The notes below the pieces were generated by a model. It searched no databases, was not told the DNA's origin, and worked only from the letters and a program-made list of their open reading frames with translations. A program made the position numbers and the translations under genes. A DNA stretch of 64,000 nucleotides from Bradyrhizobium liaoningense (lineage in GTDB: Bacteria > Pseudomonadota > Alphaproteobacteria > Rhizobiales > Xanthobacteraceae). Below, one piece after another: positions 53,159-61,793 of this stretch. The stretch lies in contig NZ_JAFCJM010000006.1 of the NCBI RefSeq assembly GCF_018130955.1, forward strand, positions 124,001 through 188,000, in the 5' to 3' direction. How positions within the stretch are numbered: position 1 is the stretch's first letter; each line of letters opens with the position of its first letter.

Positions 53159-54187
53159 TCATCTCAAGCACTTGATCCAGTGTAGCCACTCCGCGAGCTT
53201 GCCGTCCGATCCCGACGTCAAGGTCGTGGCCTCGAGTGACCGCGCGCGCGCCTCGCGCGGCGTGAGACCGAATTGTCGCTGAAAGGCGAGCGCAAAGCTG
53301 CGATAGTGATTGAAGCCGTGCGCTTCGGCGATCGCTTCGATCGACTGCCCATTGTGTGCAGGATGACTCAACGCCGCACGTATCGAGGACAGGCGCTTTC
53401 GCCTGATGTAGGCGGCGACACCACCGTAGGCTTCGAAGAGATAACCGAGATTGCGGCGGGTCATCCCGAACCGGCTGGCAATGCTTTCCGGATCGAGGTC
53501 GGGATCGAGGATGTGGGCGTCGATGTGCGAGCAGATCCGCTCGGTCATGGCTATCCGGACGCTGCCGGCCTGCTCTTCGCGAACCGTGCCGTTGAGGGCG
53601 GCGGCAGCCAATTGCACGGTGGCCGGTATGACCGATTGAACCTGATCCAGCCGCATCCCGGGCAAACGCGCGTGAAGGCTTATGAGATGATCCCTGAGGA
53701 GCACGGCAAGCGGGTCGGTTGACGGCAGATGCTGCAGGTTATGATCGTCCGGCGACTTGAGATGAGGGCTAAGCAGGTGGCGCGGAAAGAACAGGGTCAG
53801 CGCCTCAATGTCGCTGCCAACCCTGTCGATTGGCTGGGCCATGTCAAAGACCAGAATGTCGCCGGCACGCGCCGTCACACCGTTGTCGCGCGGCCCGTTC
53901 CAGCCTTTGCGGTAGGCCTGCACCATGAACATGTCCATCCCGTCGCGTCCAATGCACGCGCGGGAGCGGCTCCAGTCCTGGGAAGGTACATCAAAGTCGG
54001 CGAGGAGAACGTTGCCGAGATGCCAAAAGTCCGCTCGGACGTCGAAGGCTTGCGGACATTCTTTCTGCGCGCGCAGGTCGTAGTGGCGGCTGATATGCTC
54101 TTGCCAGACAGTGAAAGCCTGCTTTCCCGGGAGACCACGCGTGTCGAGGACCGAATGAGGGATGCCGCCGTCTGAGTGCTCTGTCAT
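53159..54187 (-). CDS. AraC-family regulator (first)
   Basis: A 342-aa regulator. The C-terminal about 100 residues hold two HTHs: LDPESIASRFGMTRRNLGYLFEAYGGVAAYIRRKRL and SIEAIAEAHGFNHYRSFALAFQRQFGLTPREARA. The N-terminal half (residues 20-190) is the AraC-binding-like domain seen in regulators such as FeaR-like proteins: DFWHLGNVLLADFDVP and VFDMAQPIDRV. It lies upstream of the large autotransporter on the same strand. The CTGTTGCAACAG palindrome at 54378-54389 is about 190 bp before its start. Confidence 0.86.
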   Translation of the reverse strand: MTEHSDGGIPHSVLDTRGLPGKQAFTVWQEHISRHYDLRAQKECPQAFDVRADFWHLGNVLLADFDVPSQDWSRSRACIGRDGMDMFMVQAYRKGWNGPRDNGVTARAGDILVFDMAQPIDRVGSDIEALTLFFPRHLLSPHLKSPDDHNLQHLPSTDPLAVLLRDHLISLHARLPGMRLDQVQSVIPATVQLAAAALNGTVREEQAGSVRIAMTERICSHIDAHILDPDLDPESIASRFGMTRRNLGYLFEAYGGVAAYIRRKRLSSIRAALSHPAHNGQSIEAIAEAHGFNHYRSFALAFQRQFGLTPREARARSLEATTLTSGSDGKLAEWLHWIKCLR

Positions 54188-54488
54188 GCCCGGACAATTT
54201 CCAACTGCTTCGAGCAGTTAGTGTCTTTCCGCTGCGGCGCCAAACCATCCATGCCGCGAGTCGATCCTGCAAAACCATTTGCCTGCCGCAAATTGATACC
54301 GGTCCGCCTCGGCAAGCGCTTGGACTGGCCGGCACTGTTGTTCCACGGCAAGCAAGTGGACATCGTATGCGTGGCAACTGTTGCAACAGGGCGACACGAA
54401 AATGCCGAGCGGAGAGTTGCGTTTTGACGTCCTCTACGTGACCTGGGCTGCCGGTTCGGCTGCGCTCCGACAAACTGAAGCCGACGGA
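54188..54488. other. Gap between the two AraC genes
   Basis: 301 bp. It contains the perfect 12-bp palindrome CTGTTGCAACAG (54378-54389). This may be an operator for the gene at 53159-54187; otherwise nothing is evident. Confidence 0.4.
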
Positions 54489-55532
54489 CTATTCGCCGCG
54501 CCGTCTTTTCGCGTCTTCGCGGACGTCCGACGGTGTCGCGGCGTAGCGGCGGCGGAAGCAGCGATTAAAGTAAGATTGGTCGCCGAAGCCCGCCTCGAAC
54601 GCGATTTCGCCCACCGCACGATCAAAATGGCGTCGATCTGTCAGCAATTGGTATGCTAGTGCCAGCCGCTGCGCGAGCACGAATTCGGAAAAACTCGAAC
54701 CATCGGCTTCAAGCAGGCGGCGTACGTAGCGGGGCGAAATCCCTTGGCGCGCCGCAACAAGCTCGGCCGAAAGATCGCGCTGTACGAGATTGCGGGCGAT
54801 GTCTGCTTTGATCGCGTGCAGCCTTGCAGCACGAACGCCGCGCTCCTGAGCAAGAGCAACGGCGTCTGGCGTGCCTCCCGCAGCGACGATGACAAGATCG
54901 GTCAAGTGCGTGGCGACGCTCTGCGCCAACTGTTCGGTCGACAAGGTCGAGGCGTTCTGCAGCACGGCCACATAGCCGGACAATAGCTGTAATGCGTCGG
55001 TGGGCTCTATCAAGGGGCGGGCAAGTGCGGCGTCGAGATCGGCAAGATGGGGCCTTATACGCTCGCGCGACACCGCAAGCGTCAGGAATCGGCCGTTATT
55101 CCGGATCGTGCAAACGCTCGGGTCAGTGCCGGAGACCAGAACCGCGTTACCAGCACCGATGGTGACCTCGCGTCCGAACTGCGCAATTGTGCCAACCCCT
55201 CCCGTCACGATGGAGAACAGGAAATTGTCGGGTCCGCCGGCGGCAGTTTTGCGAGTCATCCGGTAACTCGCATCGGATCGTGAACCACAAGCGACGCCAA
55301 GACCCGGCAGTCCGCGAAGCGTCACGTCTGCATGAAACGGGGCGTCATTGAGCGGTTCGATTTCAAAACGCGCGACGGTATGGCCGTAAACCTCGCGCCA
55401 CATTGCCAGTCGCTTTTCGACCGGGAATGCGTCCGTGGTCACATGCACGGGAGCGAATGGGGAGGCCGAATCCTGAGAAGTCAGGTATGGGGCCGAGGAG
55501 TTCGTTCGATGGGAAGGACTGTCGGGCATCAA
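54489..55532 (-). CDS. AraC-family regulator (second)
   Basis: A 347-aa regulator with the same architecture as its neighbour: an AraC-binding-like N domain (EKRLAMWREVYGHTVARFEIEPL and GNAVLVSGTDPSVC), then HTHs in LSAELVAARQGISPRYVRRLLEADGSSFSEFV and AVGEIAFEAGFGDQSYFNRCFRRRYAATPSDVR. Sequence identity with the first copy is low, so this is not a recent duplication. Target unknown; the autotransporter is one candidate. Confidence 0.87.
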   Translation of the reverse strand: MMPDSPSHRTNSSAPYLTSQDSASPFAPVHVTTDAFPVEKRLAMWREVYGHTVARFEIEPLNDAPFHADVTLRGLPGLGVACGSRSDASYRMTRKTAAGGPDNFLFSIVTGGVGTIAQFGREVTIGAGNAVLVSGTDPSVCTIRNNGRFLTLAVSRERIRPHLADLDAALARPLIEPTDALQLLSGYVAVLQNASTLSTEQLAQSVATHLTDLVIVAAGGTPDAVALAQERGVRAARLHAIKADIARNLVQRDLSAELVAARQGISPRYVRRLLEADGSSFSEFVLAQRLALAYQLLTDRRHFDRAVGEIAFEAGFGDQSYFNRCFRRRYAATPSDVREDAKRRRGE

Positions 55533-55920
55533 TGTGTTGTGCCGATCGGGCTAAAAGCGGTTCAGAACTGCCGGCAATTTCCGCCTCTTTAGCCCCCTTC
55601 CTTTCGTCTGGTCTAGACGTGATCCGGTGGCAGGTCCCCCTTGGAGCTCGATTTGGGCAAGAAGACCTCGGCTGCCGTGTTCGTTCTGAGTCAAACTCGG
55701 ACCTTGCGGCTTAGGCCGTCATGTTCTTCGCTTCTGCGGCAGCGTGCCAGGAAAGGAATTTTCAGGAAGAGACTTTGGAAGTTTTGGGAAATATGCGGTC
55801 GGGCCCACTGGACTCGGCGCAGGTGCCAAGGCTCGAAATCGGGGGCTGACTGGCTCTGGAATCGTTTCGGCGCCCCAGGTTCTGGGGCGCCGACGTTTTC
55901 TCCATCGTGCTCGCGTAAGT
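55533..55920. other. Intergenic region with a strong hairpin
   Basis: A 388-bp region between the second AraC gene's start and the end of the ABC transporter operon. Apart from the hairpin at 55868-55892 I see no gene or repeat. Confidence 0.45.
55868..55892 (-). terminator. Terminator hairpin of the ABC transporter operon
   Basis: CGGCGCCCCAG (55868-55878) and CTGGGGCGCCG (55882-55892) form an 11-bp stem with a 3-nt loop, 28 bp after the last stop codon on the minus strand. The T-run is better on the plus side (ACGTTTTC), so it may work both ways. Confidence 0.6.
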
Positions 55921-57243
55921 TTAAGGCAGCTTCAGCGCCGTCTCGGCATTGTACGGCCTGAGCAGCTCGTCGGCGGCCTTCTGCGCGGCGACGAGTGCGT
56001 CCTTCGGCTGCTTCTTGCCGTTCAGGACCAGCATGACCTCGTCTTCGAGCGTCTTGCGCACCGGCACGGTCTTGTAGGTCGCAAACCAGGGCTTTGCGAC
56101 CTCGAGCTGGTCGACCGCGGTCTTGGCGTCGGGGTTCTTGGCCAGGAACTCGACCATCTCAGGCGTCTTGTAGGCGGCCATGTTCGGCGCAAAATAGCCG
56201 GTCGCCCGGCTCCACCAGCCGCTCTTTTCGGGCGAGGTCATCCACTTGATCAGCGTCCAGGCGGCCTTCTGCTTGTCGGCCTCGAGGCCTGCCGGAATGA
56301 TCAGCGATGCGCCGCCGATTGGCACGGCATTGCGGACGTTGCGCGGAATGAACGCGACCTTGTAGGGGAACTTTGCGTTGTCACGGACATAGGTGAGCGA
56401 GCCGGTCGAGAGCATCATCATCGAGGCGTTGCCCGAGATGAACGATGTGCTCACGGCCGGACCGGGCGTCGCGCCGGGTGCATGCACCTTGTGCTTGGCG
56501 ATGAGGTCGCTCCACCAGGTGAGGGCGCCGAGCATCGAGGGCGTGTCGTAAAAGACCTCGCCGCCGAACTCCTCGTTGTAGTAGCGCCCGCCATTGGACA
56601 TGGTGAGCGTCTCCATCATCCAGCCGCAATAATCATAGGCGCAGGGGATGGCGATGCCCCAGCGGGTGACCTTGTCACCGTCGCGCTTGGTGAGCTTCTT
56701 GGCCCAGTCGGTCACTTCGGCCCAGGTCTGCGGCGGCTTGTCCGGATCGAGTCCGGCCTCCTTGGCGTGCTCGGCGTTGATGTAGAGCAGCGGCGTGGAA
56801 TTGTGGAAGGGAACGCCATAGACCGAGCGGTTGATTACGGCATTGCCGTGAAGCGCCGGAAAGAACTGGCCGAGGAATTGCGCCTTGGTGGTGCCATCAG
56901 CCGCGATCAGCGCATCGAGATTGGTGAGCTCGTTCTCGATCTGCATATCCAGCAGGAAGTTCGCCGACATGATCACGGCCGCGGGCGGCTTGCCGGCCTT
57001 GATCGCGGCGCGGGTCTTGATCAGCGTTTCGTCGTAGGAGCCGGTGTAGACCGCCGTCGCCTTGATGCCGGGATGGGTCTCGTTGAACTCCCTGATCATT
57101 GTGCCCATGTCGCGGGCGAGCTTGCCGTCGACGGGGACGGGAAAGAACAGATCGATTTCGCTCGGGCCTTCGCCGGCGAGGGCAGGAAAGGCGAGTGCCC
57201 CGGCCATGGTCAGGCCGAGCATGAGCCTGCGCGAGAACAGCAT
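55921..57243 (-). CDS. ABC transporter substrate-binding protein, UgpB-like
   Basis: A 440-aa periplasmic binding protein. Signal peptide RLMLGLTMAGALAFPALAG; mature part begins EIDLFFPVPVDGKLARDMGTMIREFNETHPGIKATAVYTGSYDETL. The family-1 extracellular binding fold with STGSLTYVRDNAKFPYKVAFIP resembles UgpB, which binds sn-glycerol-3-phosphate and glycerophosphodiesters. It is the last gene of the operon phosphodiesterase-permease-permease-binding protein, with AGGAGA before its start. Substrate is inferred from family and neighbours. Confidence 0.85.
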   Translation of the reverse strand: MLFSRRLMLGLTMAGALAFPALAGEGPSEIDLFFPVPVDGKLARDMGTMIREFNETHPGIKATAVYTGSYDETLIKTRAAIKAGKPPAAVIMSANFLLDMQIENELTNLDALIAADGTTKAQFLGQFFPALHGNAVINRSVYGVPFHNSTPLLYINAEHAKEAGLDPDKPPQTWAEVTDWAKKLTKRDGDKVTRWGIAIPCAYDYCGWMMETLTMSNGGRYYNEEFGGEVFYDTPSMLGALTWWSDLIAKHKVHAPGATPGPAVSTSFISGNASMMMLSTGSLTYVRDNAKFPYKVAFIPRNVRNAVPIGGASLIIPAGLEADKQKAAWTLIKWMTSPEKSGWWSRATGYFAPNMAAYKTPEMVEFLAKNPDAKTAVDQLEVAKPWFATYKTVPVRKTLEDEVMLVLNGKKQPKDALVAAQKAADELLRPYNAETALKLP

Positions 57244-57254
57244 CGGAAAATCTC

Positions 57255-58124
57255 CTATTTGATGCCTGAGGTGACGAAAGAGCTGATGAAGCGCTTCTGG
57301 AAGATCAGGAAGGTGACGAGCAGCGGAGCGATCACGATCAAGGTGCCGGCCGCGATCGTGCCCCAGGCCTGCGTGCCTTCCGCCGTTTGGGTGAAGACGG
57401 ACAGGCCGACGGTCAGCGGCCGCTTCTCCGGCGAGTTGATCACCATCAGCGGCCAGAGGAAGTCGTTCCAGTGGCTGGTCACGGAGACGATGGCGAAGGC
57501 GGAAAAGCTCGGCAGCGACAGCGGCACATAGATGTTACGGATGCGCTGGAAGACACTGGCGCCGTCGATCAGGGCGGCGTCCTCGAGCTCGGTCGGAATG
57601 GCCTCAAAAGCCTGGCGCATCAGGAAGGTGCCGAAGGCCGAGGCGAAGAACGGCATCATCACGCCGGTGAGCGTGTCGTAGAGGCCGAGTTTTGCGACCA
57701 GCGTCAGGTTCGGTACGATCAGCAGGACCGGCACCAGCATGAGCTGCATCAGGAACAGATAGAAGATCAGCGTCTTGCCGGGGAACGACAGCCGGGCGAA
57801 AGCGAAACCTGCGAGCGTCACCGTGACGAACTGCACGAGCAAAATGCCGGTGCAGATGATCGTGGTGTTGAGGAAGTAGCGCGGAAAGTCGCCGATCTCC
57901 CAGGCATCCCTGATGTTGTCGAGCGTCGGTGTGAGGCTCGGCATCAGCTCCGCCATGCGGTTGATGCCATCGGATGCCGGGCGCAGCGTCGCCACGCCCA
58001 TCCAGAGGAAGGGGATCAGCCAGATAGCCGCCAGCAGCACCACCAGCGCAAAACCGAGCTTTGGCGTGATCTCGCCGCGCGTGGCGAGCGGCGCGTCCTT
58101 GAGCAGCCGGTCGAACAGCTTCAT
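57255..58124 (-). CDS. ABC transporter permease, UgpE-like
   Basis: A 289-aa inner-membrane permease of the carbohydrate/G3P family (MalG type). Hydrophobic helices from FALVVLLAAIWLIPFLWMGVA onward; the coupling motif lies around AFEAIPTELEDAALIDGASVFQRIRNIYVPLSLP, contacting the ATPase. The N-terminal stop/start ATGA overlap with the upstream permease shows tight coupling. No gene for the ATPase is in the operon. Confidence 0.88.
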   Translation of the reverse strand: MKLFDRLLKDAPLATRGEITPKLGFALVVLLAAIWLIPFLWMGVATLRPASDGINRMAELMPSLTPTLDNIRDAWEIGDFPRYFLNTTIICTGILLVQFVTVTLAGFAFARLSFPGKTLIFYLFLMQLMLVPVLLIVPNLTLVAKLGLYDTLTGVMMPFFASAFGTFLMRQAFEAIPTELEDAALIDGASVFQRIRNIYVPLSLPSFSAFAIVSVTSHWNDFLWPLMVINSPEKRPLTVGLSVFTQTAEGTQAWGTIAAGTLIVIAPLLVTFLIFQKRFISSFVTSGIK

Positions 58125-59071
58125 GGCCCGCCCTCCCGGTTCGCGAGGGAGCGGAAGGAGAGCGCGGTGAGCGCCATCAGCGCCGCGAGCGTCAGCAGCG
58201 TCGCCGCCGAGGCCTTGCCGATGTCGTAATGCTCCACGGCCTGCTGATAGACGTAGAACAGCACCAGGTTCGTGGCGTTCGACGGCCCACCCTTGGTCAT
58301 GACGAAGACGTGGTCGACCTGGGTGACCGCATTGAGCGTGGCGATCACGATGACGAACAGGAAGGTGGGCTTGAGCTCGGGCAGGATGATGTGGCGGAAG
58401 CGCTGCCAGGGTCCGGCGCCGTCGAGATGGGCCGCCTCCGTGACATCCTCGGGCACGGCCTGGAGCCCAGCCAGGAAGAAAAGCATGTAGTAGCCGGCGT
58501 TCTTCCAGATGGTGATGACCATGATCGCTGATAGCGCGATGTCGGGGTCGCCGAGCCAGTTCGGCAGCACCGGAAGCAGGCGGCCGATATAGTGGTCGAG
58601 CAGGCCGACATTGGGCAGGAAGATGAACAGGAACAGCGCCGAGGCCGCGACCATCGGGATCAGCACCGGCATGAACAGCGCCGCGCGCAGCGCGCTGGTC
58701 ACGGCGTTGGTGCGCGACAGCGCCAGCGCGAACACCAGGGCGAGCGCGATGCTCGGGATCGCGGTGCCGACGGCGTAGATCAGGTTGTTGATAACAGCGC
58801 CGGCAAAAGCGGGATCAGCCAGCACCGCGTTGATGTTGTCCAGGCCGACGAAGCGGAGCGGCGCTTTGGGCGTGGAGCGCGCGTAGAGCGCATCGACGAA
58901 GACGCGTCCCATCGCGCCATAGGTGAACAACGCGAGGAAGACCAGCGAAGGCAGCAGCAGGAGCCAGGCCGGCAACGAGGCCTTGAAGCCGCTGCCGAAC
59001 CTCTGAAGGACGTTGAGGCGCGGCGGCGCTGACGTCGTGACGGCGAGACGGGTTGGTTCGGCCAGACTCAT
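58121..59071 (-). CDS. ABC transporter permease, UgpA-like
   Basis: A 316-aa permease of the MalF type. Six-helix core with AWLLLLPSLVFLALFTYGAMG and the coupling motif LQAVPEDVTEAAHLDGAGPWQRFRHIILPELKPT. I chose 59071 because the phosphodiesterase gene stops one base earlier (TGAGATG) and the frame is not conserved further upstream. It pairs with the UgpE-like permease. Confidence 0.88.
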   Translation of the reverse strand: MSLAEPTRLAVTTSAPPRLNVLQRFGSGFKASLPAWLLLLPSLVFLALFTYGAMGRVFVDALYARSTPKAPLRFVGLDNINAVLADPAFAGAVINNLIYAVGTAIPSIALALVFALALSRTNAVTSALRAALFMPVLIPMVAASALFLFIFLPNVGLLDHYIGRLLPVLPNWLGDPDIALSAIMVITIWKNAGYYMLFFLAGLQAVPEDVTEAAHLDGAGPWQRFRHIILPELKPTFLFVIVIATLNAVTQVDHVFVMTKGGPSNATNLVLFYVYQQAVEHYDIGKASAATLLTLAALMALTALSFRSLANREGGP

Positions 59072-59072
59072 C

Positions 59073-59924
59073 TCATCGCGCTGCAAAGTTGAGCGCATAG
59101 TCGCGGTCGTCCATTCCTTCGGGGGCCTCGAAGGGGAATCGCAGACTCGTGTCGAGGAAGTCGTGGCTGTGCACGACCAAATTCTCTCCGTCGATCAGCA
59201 CGACGCCATAGGCCGGCGGCTCGTGGCTCGCCAGATGATCCGCGGCCTTCGGATCGAGCTCGAACCAGACCTGGTGGTTGGTGCCGCGCAGGGTGGAGAA
59301 CGGAATCTTGCCGTAGCTGCCGAAGATCGGCCGGTGCACATGGCCGAAGAAGAGATGGCGGATGCGGGAACGGTAGGGCGCGATCACCTCGGCAAACTCA
59401 GCGCTCTGCGCCAGCGCGATCTCGTCCATGGCGTGCACGCCGACCGGGAAGGGCGGATGATGCATGAAGACGACGAACGGCATGTCTGATGGCGCAGCGG
59501 CAAGCGTGCTCGCAAGCCAGCCAAAACGCTTGGCGCACATTTCGCCGGCGTGGCTGGTCTCGTCCAGCGTGTCCAGGAAGACGAACAGTCCGTGCTCGGT
59601 GGTGCGCGTGCCCTGCACAAAACCGTTGGGATCGCGCGGCGCGGACCTGAGCCCGTCGAGGCAGGCGACGCGACGGTCGTGATTGCCGACCATGGCGATG
59701 TAAGGAATTTTCAGCGCGGCCATCGCCTCCGCGAAATCCGCGTAAGCCGCAGGATCGCCCCAATGGGTGAGATCGCCGGTCACCACCACGAAGGCGGCAT
59801 CGGATTGGTGCTTGTTGATGTCGGCGATGGCGGCATCGAGCCGGGCGCGCGGATCGAGCCCATAGAGCTTCAGTCCCGGGCCCGCGATATGCGTGTCGGT
59901 GAGGTGGATGAATTTGAAGGGCAT
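59073..59924 (-). CDS. Metallophosphoesterase (class III cyclic-nucleotide / glycerophosphodiesterase type)
   Basis: A 283-aa binuclear metal enzyme. All five family motifs are seen: FIHLTDTHIAGPG, VVTGDLTHWGD, MVGNHDRR, VFMHHPPFPVG and HLFFGHVHRPIFG. The CpdA/GpdQ subgroup hydrolyses cAMP or glycerophosphodiesters; the adjacent Ugp-like importer makes the latter likely. It is the first gene of the operon. No signal peptide, so cytoplasmic. Confidence 0.88.
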   Translation of the reverse strand: MPFKFIHLTDTHIAGPGLKLYGLDPRARLDAAIADINKHQSDAAFVVVTGDLTHWGDPAAYADFAEAMAALKIPYIAMVGNHDRRVACLDGLRSAPRDPNGFVQGTRTTEHGLFVFLDTLDETSHAGEMCAKRFGWLASTLAAAPSDMPFVVFMHHPPFPVGVHAMDEIALAQSAEFAEVIAPYRSRIRHLFFGHVHRPIFGSYGKIPFSTLRGTNHQVWFELDPKAADHLASHEPPAYGVVLIDGENLVVHSHDFLDTSLRFPFEAPEGMDDRDYALNFAAR

Positions 59925-60125
59925 GGCTGCGTGTCAGTACCTTGGGAGGACGGTCGCCTCCGGCAAGACGGCCCGCCAGCCGGTTAGAGTGCGAGTGTTT
60001 CAGTTTGATGACAGGGGTTGCCGACGCCGCAAATTGTTGGGCAGAAGGGTGTGTGGGGTCAACCGGGTCGTCTCGCGTTGCGGTATCGTGCGCGCAACAC
60101 GAGCAAGTCAGCGGCAAGTGTCGCT

Positions 60126-61598
60126 TTATGTCCCGCAGAACGTCTGAAGCACCCGCTGATCCGGCAGCGGCGGATCGGCGTAGGCGGCAAACTCCGGCTG
60201 GTCGTCGAACGGTTTTGCCAGCACCTTCACGAGTTCCTCGAACGGCGCGTAGCCGTTGTCGCGCATCGCGGCCTGGATCACCGCTTCGACGCGGTGGTTG
60301 CGCGGGATGAAGGCGGGGTTGACGGCATGCATGGCGGCACGTCGTTCCGATGCCGATTGCGGCTCCGCGGCGAGGCGCGCGCGCCAGCGGCCGGCCCATT
60401 CGTCGAAGGCTGCGGGCTCCATGAACTGCGCACGGACGTCGGCGGCGTCGTCTGCGGCGGCGTCGCCAAGCTTGCGGAAGGTGAGGGTGAAATCGGCGCC
60501 GTTCTTCGCCATGGCGTCGAGCAGGTCCTGGATCAGCGCCTCGTCGCCGTCGCGCTCCGTGAGCAGGCCGACCTTCTTGCGCAGGCCGGCCTGATAGGCG
60601 GCGCTGAACTGGTCCGAGAACGCGCCGAGGATGTCCTGCGCTTCGGCAATCGCCTTCTCCTGCTCGTCGGAGAACAGCGGCAGCAGGCACTCGGCGAGCC
60701 GCGTCAGGTTCCACAGCGCGATGCGCGGCTGGTTGGCATAGGCATAGCGGCCCATCTCGTCGATCGATGAGAACACCTGCGCGGGATCGTAGGAATCCAT
60801 GAAGGCGCAGGGGCCGTAGTCGATGGTCTCGCCGGAGATGGAGCAGTTGTCGGTGTTCATCACGCCATGGATGAAGCCGACCAGCAGCCAGCGCGCGACG
60901 AGATCGGCCTGCCGCGCGACAACGCCGGCGAGCAGGGCATGATAGGGGCGCTCGGTGCCCACGAGCTCCGGATAGTGCCTGGCGATGACGTGGTCGGCGA
61001 GTTGTCGGATCGCGTCGGTGTGGCGGCGGACGGCAAAGAACTGGAAGGTGCCGACACGGATGTGGCTCGATGCGATGCGGGTCAGCACGGCGCCCGGCAG
61101 CGCGGTCTCGCGCACCACATGCTCGCCGGTGACGACGGCGGCGAGCGAGCGCGTGGTCGGAATGCCCAATGCAAACATGGCTTCGCTGACGATGTACTCC
61201 CGCAAGACGGGCCCGAGCGCGGCGCGGCCATCGCCGCGGCGGGAGAACGGGGTGGGGCCGCTTCCCTTGAGCTGGATGTCGCGGCGGACGCCGTCCTTGT
61301 CGATGACCTCGCCGAGCAGGATCGCACGGCCGTCGCCGAGCTGGGGAACAAACTGCCCGAACTGGTGGCCGGCATAGGCCATGGCGATGGGGTCGGCACC
61401 GTCTGGCACGCGCTTGCCGGCGAGGATTTCGGCGCCCTCCGCCGTCTCCAGGAGGTCCGGATCGAGCCCGAGTTGGAGGGCCAGCGGCCGGTTCAGCTTG
61501 ATCAGCCGGGGCGCGGCCACAGGGGTCGGCGCGACGCGGGCGAAGAAGCTGTCCGGCAGCGCCGCATAGGAGTTTTGGAAGGGGAAATGGACCGTCAT
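60126..61598 (-). CDS. selO: Protein adenylyltransferase SelO (YdiU)
   Basis: SelO (490 aa) is a pseudokinase that AMPylates proteins, in E. coli as part of redox stress. Motifs: [17 protein letters not shown] [71 protein letters not shown], and [25 protein letters not shown], which carries the catalytic Asp. The E. coli enzyme ends in a short CXXU/C motif; here the C-terminus reads LQTFCGT, close to but not exactly that. Length is normal. Confidence 0.94.
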   Translation of the reverse strand: MTVHFPFQNSYAALPDSFFARVAPTPVAAPRLIKLNRPLALQLGLDPDLLETAEGAEILAGKRVPDGADPIAMAYAGHQFGQFVPQLGDGRAILLGEVIDKDGVRRDIQLKGSGPTPFSRRGDGRAALGPVLREYIVSEAMFALGIPTTRSLAAVVTGEHVVRETALPGAVLTRIASSHIRVGTFQFFAVRRHTDAIRQLADHVIARHYPELVGTERPYHALLAGVVARQADLVARWLLVGFIHGVMNTDNCSISGETIDYGPCAFMDSYDPAQVFSSIDEMGRYAYANQPRIALWNLTRLAECLLPLFSDEQEKAIAEAQDILGAFSDQFSAAYQAGLRKKVGLLTERDGDEALIQDLLDAMAKNGADFTLTFRKLGDAAADDAADVRAQFMEPAAFDEWAGRWRARLAAEPQSASERRAAMHAVNPAFIPRNHRVEAVIQAAMRDNGYAPFEELVKVLAKPFDDQPEFAAYADPPLPDQRVLQTFCGT

Positions 61599-61793
61599 GG
61601 GCTCAAAGATAGGCGTGGAACGCGGATCGGCAAAGGCTCTGGCTGCCGGTGGCTAAAAATGGTCCGTTCGGGCCCAAAACAGGCCTTTCCCTTGGTTGCC
61701 GCCCCCGGTCTCGTCGGGTAAACCCTGCCGCAACTTCGGACCGGCTGTTTCGGCCGTCCGATTCGATCCTCCGACATTGAATTTGGGACGACC

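Noticed and set aside
55744..57531. Plus-strand open frame of 595 codons opposite the binding protein gene
   Set aside because: It is an antisense shadow; it also crosses a strong hairpin and has no ribosome site.
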